A stretch of 64,000 bases of DNA from contig OW203729.1 of NCBI GenBank assembly GCA_934045075.1, positions 7,287,816-7,351,815 on the forward strand, written 5' to 3'. Every line of letters begins with the position of its first letter. The first letter of the stretch is position 1. Origin of the DNA: Yponomeuta sedellus. Taxonomy: Eukaryota > Arthropoda > Insecta > Lepidoptera > Yponomeutidae. The position numbers were made by a program, and so were the translations under genes. This document shows positions 12,700 to 25,900 of the stretch, piece by piece. The notes under the pieces are model-generated. The model was not told the origin of the DNA, ran no database searches, and saw nothing but the letters and a program-made list of their open reading frames with translations.

Positions 12700-15060
12700 T
12701 AGGAATGTCCCAGCATTTCATCTGATGCGACGAACATTCCGGTGTTCCCATCACCTTCAACCTCTATTGCGCTTGAAAAGGAAACTGAGTTAGATAAGGA
12801 CATACTGCGAATACTAGGTGAAGATTCTACCACCTCCATAGTATATGGACCCAACATTCGACTCTAACTAACTTACCGTCTTCAATACGTAGCTGCAGAG
12901 GGTCCTTATAAAGGAAAACGCAAAGAGCTCGTGTCTAAATACTTGACACCAGGCAATTGTAAAAATATCGATGCTTTAAAGATTATTTATCAAAGATAAA
13001 GCAGCCATTCCAGACAATCTTGTTAAACGGGACAAGGGAATTGAAACAAAGCAAAATCAGACGGCAAGTGCTATTTCCTGTTTGTAAGAGATCATAACTA
13101 TGCATCTCAATTCCGGGAATAAAACAACCATGCATTTCAAATTGCCTGCGACATTCAACATGGAGACTCTGTTTCAAGGCGAAACTTCATTTTGTTTGAG
13201 CTTATAAAATATATGAAGGATAATATCGTGCAAACTAAAATCGAACATTGTTTATTTGGCGAAGGGCTTGCTGAAACATTGAAATCAGTCAGAGCTGTTT
13301 GTAAGTCTTGTGTCTAGCTAAAAGCCGATTTCGCTAACAAAAATACGGCAACCAAACCAAAAGAAAGCCATTACAACGTTCACACCGTTTGTAAAGAATT
13401 CAAACTGGCGAGCTGCTCCCCCCGCACGGAGTCCGCAGGGGACCCCACAACAGAGGCCGAGGAGCCGCGTGCCTGCCGCCACCGCCGCCGTACGCGTACT
13501 CATCGAGATCCTCCACCGGGGCCAAGCTCAGCGTCGCCTCTTCTAGATACAGTTAAGTACGTTAGTCGTTTAGTTCACTTCATAATGCACGTGAGATGAT
13601 CAAATTATCTTATTGTGGATTAAAGTTTATGAGATATTAACTTCATGCCCAGTGAGGCAACAATTTGTGCCACTATCAAGACACTTAGAATCCGGAAAAC
13701 GTCACTTTTTTGAAGCAATTGAAAACCTAAAAATTAGTGGGGCAATAACTGAAGTCGAGCTATGTGATGTTCAATATACGAGTACGGTATATCAAGTCTA
13801 TTTCTCACAAAAATATTTCATGAATCTCACAAAATCTTGCGAAATAAAATTCATTCTTAACATAAAAGTTTAAACAGATTTATAAAAACGGATCACCTTA
13901 AACTAGAACGTTTAACAACAGTCCCTAAAATTAGTGTCACCAGATTGCCAACTGGCAACTGCAGATTTAAAAGACGCGTATTATTTAATTTATATTCTTA
14001 AAGAATCTATAAAATATCTACGGTTTATTTTTATTTTTTTTCATAACAAAGTTTATGAATTCTGCGTTTTTTTGTTTTCATTGTTCTTAACATTTTCCCT
14101 TATGTGTTTACCAAAATGAAGAAACCAGCTGAAAAATTGTTACGAACCGCAGGTCTATTATTCACCCTGTACCTTGATGACTGGCTGTTAATCGAAAAGC
14201 CATATCATAATGTTTTGACAACATTAACATAACTGAGACCATATTTGTCGCTCTGGACCTCATCATCAATGAGTACAAAAGTGTCGTTCAGTTATCAACA
14301 ACTTATAATCTTATTATAAGCTCACACGGTATTACCTTTTAAGCCTCCCGGGAGCTCACAGACTTTGCTGTAGTAACCAAAATCAGATGTAAAGTTAGAA
14401 AAGTATCTCAGTTGAAAAGGTAAATTTTTCAGCGTACCCAGCAATAGAATATGGTTGGCTATATACCAATGAGCTAGAGCGATGGAAATAGCCTGTTTCA
14501 AACATAACGATGATTATTATTTTCATTATCGTTCCTAATTCGATTAAAGTTGACATTTATTGGTTGTTGCGTAGTATCGAATCCTCTGTCCATCGTATTT
14601 ATACTGACGATTACGTTATTAAAATATTTTTACTGACGCCTCAACTATGGGGTAGGGGCGGCTTGTAACGGCGAAACCGCAAGTGGGCAGTGATCTTTTA
14701 CGAAAAAAGAACGACATATTATAATTATCTCGAGCTGTTGGCCGCGTTTATCGCTCTAAAAGTATTTGCCCAAGAGTTATACTGTCAAATACTTAGGCGT
14801 ATAGATAAATATACTGCAATTTAATTTAAGTATAAATAGGACAGGAGGTGTCCAGTTCCCTCGTCTCACACAAATAACCCGAAATAACCTCGTAACCTTT
14901 TTTAGTTTCGTACCATACATTAGATCTAGTGATAATACCAATGCTGACGCTGAGTCAAGAAGGACTCACTCGGAAATAGAATGGGAACTGGACACCTGGG
15001 CCTTTCAATCTCTTGTTAATAATTCGGTTTACGTAACATTGATCTATTCGCAAGCTGAAT
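12700..15060 (+). mobile_element. Decayed DIRS-like (tyrosine-recombinase-type) retroelement
   Basis: Frame-shifted remnants appear in the order expected of a DIRS element. A gag-like part: ETELDKDILRILGED near 12784, KYLTPGNC near 12940, AAIPDNLVKRDKGIET near 13000, EHCLFGEGLAETLKSV near 13245, NSNWRAAP near 13400. Reverse transcriptase: PVRQQFVPLSRHLESG near 13650, ATADLKDAYYLI near 13955, YLDDWLL near 14172. RNase H: TDAS near 14636, YLELLAAFIALKVF near 14722, NADAESRR near 14943, EWELDTWAF near 14980. No tyrosine recombinase or terminal inverted repeats were recognised. Motif recognition is from memory of DIRS proteins; many stops and frameshifts make it non-functional. Confidence 0.75.
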
Positions 15061-15988
15061 AAAAAAAAAATATATATGCAAATTATAGCTCATAGCATAA
15101 GTATCCAGACGCCATTGTATTCGATTCATTCACAGTTTCTTGGTCAAACTATTTATTTTATACTTTTTTTCTGCGGTACGAAAAGTTCTTCTAAAATTTT
15201 CTAAGCCGAAGCACAGGACATAGTCGTCGTGCCCTTCTGACAGTCCCAGTCAGCTACTTACATACCTACTTATTTCAAATACAGTCACCTTCTCCCCATC
15301 AAGTAACGCGTTAATATCTCATTTTAATTCCCAGATATGCAACTTGCTTACTCTGATTGCAAGCACCTGGTCAGGGAAGTGCTATAAAGCCGGAGCTTGC
15401 CAGTTCCCTCATTAGATACAATGCTAGCGTCGTTATCACGAGATTCAATAAAACAATACGAATATGACGAATACCTTAAATAATGGTGGATTTGTTTACT
15501 TGTAACAAGTTTTTCGGAAGTTTTTATTAATTTTTTATCAATCTCTTCGGACGAGGCGCTTCGTATAATTATGATAGAACTTCACTTTAGAAGTTCGTTT
15601 AATCATCAATTACTTTTACGCAGTATTAAAATGTCAGTAATGTATAATCACATTAATATTTTGAATGCGAAAATTCATGAGTGTGTATGTTGTTACTTCT
15701 TCACGTCAAATGGCTGGAGCCATTTTAATAAAATTTGGTATGAAGCTACGTAACACCCTGTATCATTCACGGGAAAATATTTTATACTGTTAATATACAA
15801 TGCATTTTCCCTAATAAGCCGCGGGTAACACCCCGGCACAGCTAGTTAATATATACATAATACAGCTTTTAGAATATACCTCGGCTACTATAGGATAGAA
15901 TCGGATATATTCGTGTAATAGAAATTCTTCGTGTAATAGAAATATCGGACCTACTATATTTATAACTTTACAAAACTTAAAAATTTAA

Positions 15989-16235
15989 AAACCTATTTAG
16001 AGGCTAAAAATTTCATCCATGCCGGGATTCGAACCCGCAACCTCAGGCTATCCGTGCCAGTGCTCTACCAATTGAGCCAATGGGCGACTCACCGGCATCA
16101 GTGAAATTTCGAATACAGAGAATAGTTTAGAGAGGTTATATAGCCATGGTTATAGCATGGTATAGCAGAGGTTGCGGGTTCGAATCCCGGCATGGGTGAA
16201 ATTTTTAGCCTCTAAATAGGTTTTTAAATTTGTCC
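15989..16235 (-). repeat. tRNA-Ile-like SINE, head-to-head inverted pair
   Basis: 15989-16127 is a minus copy with CCTATTTAGAGGCTAAAAAT, a tRNA-like part (GGATTCGAACCCG B box, CCAATTGAGCCAATGGGC A box) and CTCACCGGCATCAGTGAAAT. From 16160 a partial plus copy follows (GGTTGCGGGTTCGAATCCCG to CTCTAAATAGGTTTTTAAA). The two form a large palindrome of about 70-bp arms. Confidence 0.75.
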
Positions 16236-16499
16236 TTAGCACGGGTTAGTGCATTAAAAATAAAAATAGTATAAATTTACAAAACTTTTCAAAATAGTTA
16301 AGAAAAGTTTCATACAGTAGGAAGTAGTATTACACTCGTGTGCTTTCGGCGAAAACCGAAGCCTGCTCTAGAGCCCGAGGTATATTATAAGTTTATATAA
16401 GTAACGGTATTTATGTGTATTATTATTAAGTTTCAGTATGTATCAATATTCAAATTTGCACTGGCTACCCGTCTTTCTAATTTCCTCCAGCAACTTTCC

Positions 16500-16622
16500 A
16501 TCGTAAGGTTGTCTGGAAGAAATTGCTTTTAGCAATAAGGCCGCCAATTGTACTACTATGTATATTTGCAATTGTTTTGTATTTGTTGTTTTCCAGTGTA
16601 CAATAAAGAATATTCTTATCTT
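16500..16622 (+). mobile_element. LINE 3' end (TCTGGAAGAAAT..GCCGCC type)
   Basis: GGTTGTCTGGAAGAAATTGC, AATAAGGCCGCCAATTGTAC and TGTACAATAAAGAATATTC, with polyadenylation-like AATAAAG. Related ends lie at 4940-5075, 8480-8590 (minus), 9735-9840 (minus) and 36697-36815. Confidence 0.7.
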
Positions 16623-16730
16623 ATATTCTAAAAGCTAACAGACTGTACACAATACTGACACCTCAATACTGACTGACATCCGTAACAACTGCTGCAACGT
16701 GTTTTTTACATCACGAATCTTCGTCCTCAG

Positions 16731-16913
16731 CCAACCGCGATGCTGTCAGCATGGCTCGTGGCGGCGGCGCTGGCGCTCTGGGTACCCCCGGTGCACCCTC
16801 AGGGAGCGCAGCAGTGCCCCGCGCCCAACACCATGACCCCATGCTCGTGTACAGTTAAGAAGAACGGTCTAGACATCCTCTGCGAGTTCACTGAGCAGCA
16901 GCATATACAAAAG
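16731..16913 (+). CDS. LRR gene coding exon 1: signal peptide and LRR N-cap
   Basis: The ATG at 16740 opens 58 codons ending in phase 0 at the donor AAG|GTACGT. The product begins with a hydrophobic leader (L/A/W-rich to about residue 15, then PPVHPQG), then the CP...CSC...C pattern of an LRR N-cap. A CCTCAG acceptor-like site ends at 16730, nine bases before the ATG, so this exon may be spliced to an upstream 5' UTR exon; I could not locate one. The exon is much more GC-rich than the surrounding DNA. Confidence 0.85.
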
Positions 16914-19900
16914 GTACGTTTGTGGGATTGGTGGATAGATAGATAGATAAAACATTTATTTTCTCAAACATGCAAACAAACAAAATGTTTGTGTTATTAC
17001 CATGAAATAAAGCCACAAAGTTTCTCTTTTATGGCTCCCGCCTCACTTTACTGGCCTAAGCCAGTAAAGTAAGTATGAAAATCCATTACCGTCCGCTACT
17101 CTAACTTTTTAAATTTACTTACTAAAATTAAACTGACCAAGGAAAAATTATATACAGCCAACCACCTACTAAGTTCTGTAAACATACTTGCAAGATTAAA
17201 AAATAAATCTGTGGTATTGGTTTTTGTGCGGTTAAACATGGTGCTCAAATATGTTAGTGTATTTAAAAAATAAAAAAGGTGGCAAACTAAACAACTTTTT
17301 TCTGTATAGTATTTTCTAAGGTTAACACGAGCAGTAGACATAATTAAAACTGTTTTTATACGGATTTATGCTCGTTTATTACATTTTTACAACGTTCCAA
17401 CGTCATCCGGGACCACGGCACCTGAAAAAGTGCCGAAATGGAAAATTGTAAAAATGTAATAAACGAGCATAAATCCGTATAAAAACAGTTTTAACTTTTT
17501 TCTGCTTGTTTTTTCTGATAATCATTTCATCGAAAATATTGAAAATGAGTTCTAGTGACGAGAGTGATGCGGAAATTATGGACTGTACTCCGCCTAATTT
17601 GAGAAATGAAGCAAAATTGGCCATGGAGAATCTGTTACCGGCTAAAAGTAAAGAAAAATACATTTTTACGTTATTTTTTTCCTAATGAACTATTATTTCT
17701 TAATTACCTAGTAATTATTTTAATATTAATATTTCCTCGCATTGTTTGAGAAAAGCATTATACAATCCTCGGCCGGAACAGGGATTGCAGGACTCGTTCT
17801 AGACGGCCTCGTCAACGACTCGGCCGTCTCTCCCAAACTCGTCTAGCAATCCCTTACTTCTCGGCCTCTGCAGTAATGTACTATTAACGGCACAATACTT
17901 TAAAACATAACATAGGCATACATCAACATCAAATATTACATAAAGGAAACATATTACATGGTGTCTAGATTCATAAATTTCTAGTTCAGCAACACTTAGG
18001 TGAGGCTGTTAGCATTAAGTCCGCCTTTGTACTTTTTAATTTGTTTTAATAGTGCAATGAAGAATTTTAATATTAATATTAAATCGATACTAGTGTATTA
18101 CAGAAACCCCGAAACCACCGTTGCATGGTTTCGGGGCAAAGGTTTCAAGTTTTGCCCGAAATTATATCTTTTTGTTAGAGACGTGGTACTACCATGCCGT
18201 TATACAGTTAATACTAGTGCGGAGGGTGGTGGACCTTTTCTTGCATGAAATTATAATAATTACGGCTTATCTTTGTACTTGTCATGTAAATGTTGAACAA
18301 GCGAAAAATAAATTTCATTTCATTTAATTTCAAAGTGAAATTTCTTTAAGCGCACTCTGCGCTCGTTTAGAACAGTGAACGCAACAGCGAAGGTAGGGTT
18401 TATAACGCTGAGTTCGATGTGTTTCCATCCAAATATAGAGGGAATCGTATCCACGACCTTCGGCTTGATAATTAGTCGTGATGAGGCTTGACAAACGAGG
18501 CAGAAATTAATCGTGGTTTCAGAGCTGCCGACATGCCCTAAAAACGCTTCTTAAGCTAGAAAAAGAGTAACTCACCTCACTGATAAACCTGTACAGGTTT
18601 CAGTGAAGGTTTTTTTGGTATTTAAGTAGTATGTATTCTTGAATAAATAATAATAAAAAAACTCACTTTATTACCAAAAATTAATAAAATTCATTTACAA
18701 ACACTCATCTGAATCATTCCAATCCACAAAAAGTATTATGGAGAATAATTTCCGCAAGTTTATTTCCGCGTGACATTGCTTTTCTCCATGATTTTGTTAA
18801 AAAAATGATAATAATATAGTGATAAAATTTTAAACATATTGAACAACAAAATTAAACGAAACAACGTTGAACTTAGAAAAAGTCAGAGAGTGTGGTATTG
18901 ATACTATACTCGTAACTTCACAAATGTACATAACTTAGAAAATAAAGTCATCATGGCCGCACAGGGCATCGAACCTGGTTTTCTTGTTTCCGAATCCATT
19001 GTTCTACCCTCTTGGCTACCATTGCACGGTCCGTCTTTAAAATAATAGTAATTTACGTCCTAGTGTGCTAGAAGTGCTCGTGGCTTAGCGGAACCGAGTG
19101 ATTGGAATCAATCACTTGGGTTAAGCAACAACAGGTACGGTCAGGTACTGGATGGGTGACCATCTCGTGACTACCGCTAGTGGCATTTTTTCCGAGCGCT
19201 TCCGTGCTTCGCAAGGCACGCTAAGCCGTTGGTGCCGGCTGTCTATGTAATAGCAGTCGTTAAGCCATGTGGGCGGCTCGATAACTTCTGACAGTAAGGC
19301 CTGCCACTATCTTACAATCCTACAAGAACCCGGACTTGGCCCACGTGGTGGAGTATAACCTTCCTACCATACAGGAAAAGACCCGTGCCCCAACAGTGGG
19401 GACATATAAAGGGTTGATATCGTGCTAAATGGTACATAACATTACAAAATGCATTCTATTGGATTCGGAACTTTTAAAACTCAGCTTGACATGATACGCC
19501 ATCCTACTTTTACTTAGGAGGTAAAGTTTAGAAGTCCACCATCTCTGTACCTAGTCTCAAGACTCCCAACGTCTCAGCTTATCTTTAAAGTTCAGAGAGT
19601 TTAGTGGGACGAAGAGATAGACTTCAACGATGCTTATCTAATTACAAAGTTAGCCAATGTCATCAGTGCTTGCAGAGCAAGTTTAATAAGGCCAACAGCA
19701 TCTATTCCGTGCGTCCATCTCGACCCAAGCTCTTAAAAGACATTTTACTTCTAAATGTTGGGCCGACAAATGAACAAAGACTATCTAAAAACCTACTTAG
19801 AGGCTAAAATTTCCACCCATTCCGGGATTCGAACCCGCGACCTCTGGCTATCCATGCCAGCGCTCTTTCCAACTGAGCTAACGACGGAATCTAATGCTAT

Positions 19901-22900
19901 GAATTCGACTGTATGAATTCTATACGATTGATAATAAAAGCGTAGAAATCCCCGTAACATTATGATTGTAATGAACTTAACTCATAGGCAGAAAAGCTAA
20001 CTACTTGACAACTAAAATATTTCGAACACATCAACCATTTGACGTTTAAAACCTTTTTTTAAAACGATATAAAAAACCGAATAGACAGCGAGAAATTCGT
20101 CACAGATTTCATGCGTTAGATGCGTTAAAAAGTGAAAAATACTGCTAAATTCTGCCAAAAATCCAGGGTGTGTTCGTGTATTGCTTCTGCTTGAAAAAGT
20201 GGGAGGGAGGGCGGTTCATTAACTAACCGCATGGTGCTTGTGGGATTTTTGGCGGAATTTAGCAAAGTAATTTTCACTCTTTAATGCTATTATGGATTTC
20301 CAGCAAAGTAACGCCTGGTTCTATAAAATATTTATTTAGTCTAGCGACCGGCGGCGCTAGTCTTTTTGTGAAGAACGCGATAAATCGTAAATCGTTGAAT
20401 TGTATTTTAATTCAGTTCAGATCATACGTTCGATTCCATTGCGCCTGGGGACAAAAAAAAAACCCAGATTTAGGATGTTTACATGTTTGTGATGTCGCTG
20501 TTTCTGTGACTTCCCACGACACAGGGTATCCTAGTGTGGGGCCAGACGCAATGTATGTGCCTGTATGTAAACTTTTATTCCATTTGCGGTTGAGACAATG
20601 GGAGCTTGGGGGACTCAGACTAAGATCCTTGTTAGGGAGCTGGGTCGCCGCTTGAGGGACTGTGGGCTTGACTGCCGCTCCGGTGCGTATCTGGGACAGA
20701 GGGTCTCTTTGGCGGTGCAGCGTGGCAATGCTGCCAGCGTGATGGGATCCTTTGGCTCAGATACTTTCCGGAGTGGTTTGTTCAGTTAGTGTTGTTTTTT
20801 TTGTGTGTTAAATTATTATTAATATTTTATGTGTTCTTGACGAAAACTTATTGGTTATCTTACTGTACATGTATTTTTTTTATTAAGTGTGACATGTTTT
20901 GTAACTACCTATTTCATTTTGTATTGACATTTTTATCTTAATATAATAAACATGTAAATGTTATGTTATGTTAAATGTTATAAGCATCATGGTTTTGTTT
21001 GGTTAAAAAAATGCGCCAGACATGACTGTGAAAATAGATTTTTTTCGCTCTTTGTCTCTAACTCTCATCATTTCACCAAAACACACTCGAGACAATTTAG
21101 GGCAAGATGATCTCTATAGATTAGATTCTCTTGGTGAAAGAACTAAAGATCAATCAGCACCAAATCGGCAACTTCAAAACGGCTTAATGAAAGATCTAAG
21201 TTGACTTTTTTTATGGGTCTACAAATTTAGAACAATCAAAGCTCTAAGTAGTTAGTGCATTAAAAATAATATAATCATGTGGGTACAGAGATATCATTCC
21301 GATGTAAAACCTAACTGCAACGTAGGTACTCGGGGCTGCAAGTGATGCAAATTACTTCAGCCAGATGTCGCTGCCTGTACGTAATACAGAGAGTATTGTA
21401 AAGAGGTTTGAAATTTCACTGATGCCGGTGAGTCGCCCATTAGCTCAGTTGGAAAGAGTGCTGGCACGGATAGTCAGAGATCGCGGGTTCGAATCCCGGC
21501 ATGGGTGGAATTTTTAGCCTCTTAATAGGTTTTTAAAAAAACACTAAGTAGTACATTAGTAGTATTTATAGTACCTGAAACTGGCATGCGTGCCCGCAAC
21601 GAGAAAATACTGTCCGAATCGAGTTATGAAGTACACAATCAAGTAACTTCACATCATTATTCAGAGTCTTTCTGCACGCCCTAATCATAACCGTAACGTT
21701 AGCGTGCCTCCTGAAGGTAATATTTCGAAACATAAACCTAACGAGCCATACACGACGCCGTATAAACGAGTCCTTTCATTCTCGGTTATGAAAGGAAGGT
21801 TTTCAAGGGAAGTTTTTAAACATTTTACACGCTGCAATGTTCAACGCAACAAATACAGTGAAAAGCAGACAGGGATGTGTCGAGTTACTCGGCCCTTGGT
21901 TTAAGTCGCTACGGGTGTAAAACTCATAAAAAAATTCTTTAGTAACGGTGTTTTTGGAAAAAGTGAACATTATAAAACTTTAAAAACCTATTTAGAGGCT
22001 AAAAATTCCACCCATGCCCGATAGCCAGAGGTCGCAGGTTCGAATCCCGGCATGGGTGGAATTTTTAGAATCTAAATAGGTCTTTAAAATTGTCCTTAGC
22101 AGGGGTTAGTGCATTAAAAATAATATAATTATAAAACTTGATAAAAATAGTAGGTAACTCTTTTTCGTGGCTTTTTCGGTGAAGCGCTCGTGGCCTAGCC
22201 AAACCGAGTGATTGGAATAAATCACTTGAGTTAAGCAACAACAAGCGCGGTCAGGTGCTGGATGGGTGAGCGTCCCGTGACTACCACTAGTGGCAGTTTT
22301 TCCGATCGTTTCCGTGCTTCGCAAGGCACGTTAAGCCGTTGGTGCCGGCTGTCATGTGATGGCAGCCGTTAAGCCGTGTCAGAGGCCTTTTGGGCGGCTT
22401 GATAACTTCTGACATTTAGGCCCGCAACTGCCTCCACTAACCCGGACATGGCCTCCGTGGTGGAGTATAGTGGCCTAACTTTCTGCGACGCAGGAAGCTA
22501 TCGATCGACTCTTTTGAGGACTGACTGCTGACAAGATCCTAAGACCAAGAATCTAGAATCCGTCTTCGAAAATATCGCTAACCTTCTTCCTAAGATTATT
22601 GGTGTGATCCGAATGGAAATAGTATATTTCATTACAAGTGCGGAAAGGCTGTCATTCCAAAGAGTTCCCACAAATGCCCACCCGAGCCGAGGCGCAGCTG
22701 AAGACGAGGGTTGACAGTCGGAACAAGTTGCAATGACGGTTCCGCACGTGTACTGAACGACTATTTTTAATACAGTTGCGAAAAAAATAAGCAATTTAAT
22801 AAAGAAAAAATATTTGGAAAATGGCGCCAACCGTAAAAGAATATACCTAAGCAGAGATTTTTTTTTCTTCACCTATTCTGGTAGGCAAAGGGAAGCCCAT

Positions 22901-25900
22901 ACAGCCAGTCTTCAGTTTTTTTATTGATATGAAATGAAAATGAAATTTAATGAGATGAAATGAAACCTAACCTAACTCATTCAATCAAATCATTAAATCT
23001 GATATTGAAACAAATTAATAGCTTCTTTTTAGAAATATACGTATTTGCATGAATCATAAAAACTTCTATGATTTTTTTAGTAAAAACTTCATAAAAGCTG
23101 CCTGTACGTAATACAGAGAATAGTGTAAAGAGGTTCGAAATTTCACTGATGCCGTGAGTCGCCCATTAGCTCAGTTGGATAGAGCGCTGGCACGGATAGC
23201 CAGAGGTCGCGGGTTCGAGTCCCGGCATGGGTGGAATTTCTAGCCTCTAAATAGGTTTTTCAAAAACTTCATGTTTGGTTTTTCTTTTTAATAGACATTA
23301 TTTTGACAGTTGGGAAAGAGAACGCACGAGTGCGGGAAAGGTAAAAAAAAGCACGAGTGTGTAATACCCACGTGCCCACATCCCGCACGCTATACGTCAC
23401 TTTTTGAGTTGCTCAAAAAGTATTAAAAACATCTAATCAAAAATGTAGTCCATACCGATCACATGATCCGAGTGGAATATTTTGCTTTGTTTGATGTGAT
23501 CCGTTGCGACTGTGATCCATTTCTGTGATCCGAGTGGACGAACCCAAAATTTGGACAGGTGTTGAGCAAGTGTTTCAAAATATATACTCAAAATATATAA
23601 TCAAGTGGATAAGTGACCCGATACTACCGAACTGAAAGACGTTTCACGATGTTTTCACCAAATTATTTCGCAATAAATCTTCTTTATTTGTATTGTATTT
23701 TTATGAAGCCTACAAATGACCCACTGCAGGGCATAAGCCTTCTCTCAGAGTGAGATATATGAGAGTATATATAGAGCCCATATGGGCTTGATTACCACGC
23801 GTGGCTTCCGCGGATTGGCAATTCCAAGCGCATTGTATTGTTTTGTCAAAAAAGATTTGCTGACTCCGTTTTTCACCGTCAAAACGTTGGAATGCTGTGG
23901 ATAAACTGGTGCTCTATAGGTTTGTTGACTCCCTCCGCATTTCACCGTCAAAACGTTGGAATGCTCTGGATAAACTGGTTCTATATTATGTTTAGTTTCA
24001 GAGACAATGGTAGCACGTACGGTTGACAGCTCATCAACTTTTGCTATGCAATTTGAATTCGACTTTACGTCTTTGGTATAAGAACTGCTGTAAGCCAAAA
24101 TGTAAAGCGTGTTTAACTGATTTATTTTGGTTTATTAAATCTTGATCATACAATATAACAATATATAATGTAATGCAAGAAAACAAAGAAGCAAGAAGCT
24201 GGGGCAAGCATTTGACTTAAGTTCAAGTTTTAACATTTTCAAAGCTAGAATAAATTTTGTAAATATTGTATTTTGTACAATTCCTTTTTATAAAGAAGCC
24301 TATAAAAGTGGAAGTTTCAAAACCTGCATTACTTTTACGCAGATTTCAATACCAACGAATTTCACTAAAGCAAAATCTTGGAATCGTGAAAAAACTGTCT
24401 CATACATTTGATTCGCCTTGTTATTTCATATCTTATGTATGCAATAGCTAAAGATTAAAGTTTCTGGCTTCCTGAAGTTTGCGGCCAAAAGTAGAATTTC
24501 TTATCTCGAAGCGTTTGCAAAGTGTTAGCTGGGACCTGCTTGGCTCGTGACCGCGAAATACCTACCCGTGTTGTAAAAGGGGCAGTCAAGCCGCAATTCT
24601 CACACAAAAGTATTAAAGAACTAAACTGTATTAAAGTACAGTAGCTTTTTTATTTTTATGAGCCCTTTAAACTTCCTACTGCAGAGCACAGGCTTTCTCT
24701 TAGAGAATGTCATTACGCCATTATTATAGCCGAATTGTGCGTGAAGCGGTTGAAATTAAGAAACACAAAAATTTTAATCGGTAATGTGGTTTCAAACTGT
24801 CGCAAACGTGGGATCCGGTATCAAGATGTGTTCGAGTGGAAAAAAGTCGCATGGTTATCGTCCGACATTGTCAGTGTAGTGTGTCGCAACCCTAATAGTG
24901 CTTTGTGATAGCTGATTGAGGGTAGTCTGAAACCTCATCAGCCGAAGATGCGAACGGGTGCCAGCCATCAGTCTTCTCGTGACCACGATGACTGTAACGT
25001 CGTCGAAACGTCGAGGTAAAATAGCAATAAACTACTAAGCGATTAAGCCCCGAAAATATTCTAACTATTTCTCTTAGAGAGAGGGTATGGGCTTCAAGTG
25101 CTGAGGTATTTGAGCACTTCAGACACCGAAGTTTCCTCACGATGTTTTGGTTCACAGTTAGCGAGTGGTATTGCTACAATAACTTCACAAGTGTACATAA
25201 CTTAGAATAAATGCCCGCACTGGGAATCAAACTTGGGTCTCTCGCTTTGGAACCCCATTTTTCTACCCACTTGGATACCGCCGTTCTTACAGTAGTACAG
25301 GTTTTTATTCACAAACGGCTTAACGGATCACTTTAAAACTTGAACGATATTTTATTTTACTTATTAGGCACACAAAACAGATATTACTCAGCACATTATC
25401 AATATAACATTAATTAATATGTAAGTACCAGACTAATCTCCAAAACATCTGTTGAGACAGAACAAAGTATCTAAAAGTTTTATGAGAATCTAATTTCCGA
25501 CGACAATAGCATAATATAACATTTACATACAGGCATATACATTGCTTCTGGCCCCACACTAGGATACCCTGTGTCGTGGGAACCAGAAACAACGACATCA
25601 CAAACTTGTAAACATCCAAGACATGGGTTTTTTTTTGTTTCAAACCAGCCGGGTTTCTCTTGCTTGGTAAACAGATGCGCAATCTGGGGTATGTATTCTC
25701 AATTCCGATATTAATCAGAAGACTCCGAGACATTCTGTTCTCTCAACAGAATGGCAAAGTTTCATTGCGGTCGTTACTAAATTGAAACCAAACAACTAGT
25801 GTAGAAATTGCCTCGTAAGGCGCTTTCTTAAGTAGACCTTCTATGCTTCCTTTTTTGTTGACGACGCCAAAGCCAGGGGCGCCTAAATTAATTCTAGCGG

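Larger units (their letters stand above)
15860..16640. repeat. Composite repeat bounded by inverted TTTTAGAATATACCT blocks
   Basis: The left block CTTTTAGAATATACCTCGG (15868) and the right inverted blocks (GAGGTATATTATAAG near 16378 and ATTCTAAAAGCTAACAG near 16625) enclose the tRNA-Ile-like SINE pair and a LINE 3' end (16475-16620). The LRR gene's first coding exon begins 100 bp after the end. The order suggests nested insertions into an older element. Confidence 0.5.

Noticed and set aside
13318..13503. GC-rich open frame on the minus strand
   Set aside because: The opposite strand carries DIRS gag-like sequence (NSNWRAAP..); the minus frame is its shadow.
19090..19165. 5S rRNA gene
   Set aside because: Only the 3' half resembles 5S and it is part of a 355-bp repeat found many times; no complete 120-bp 5S is present.
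22498..22872. 124-codon minus frame
   Set aside because: No recognisable motif, begins inside a lysine-rich low-complexity stretch and overlaps a SINE edge.
23161..23232. tRNA-Ile gene
   Set aside because: A and B boxes and the clover-leaf mostly fit, but the anticodon loop ACGGATA lacks U33, the would-be anticodon does not match, and identical flanks at other loci show a SINE head.
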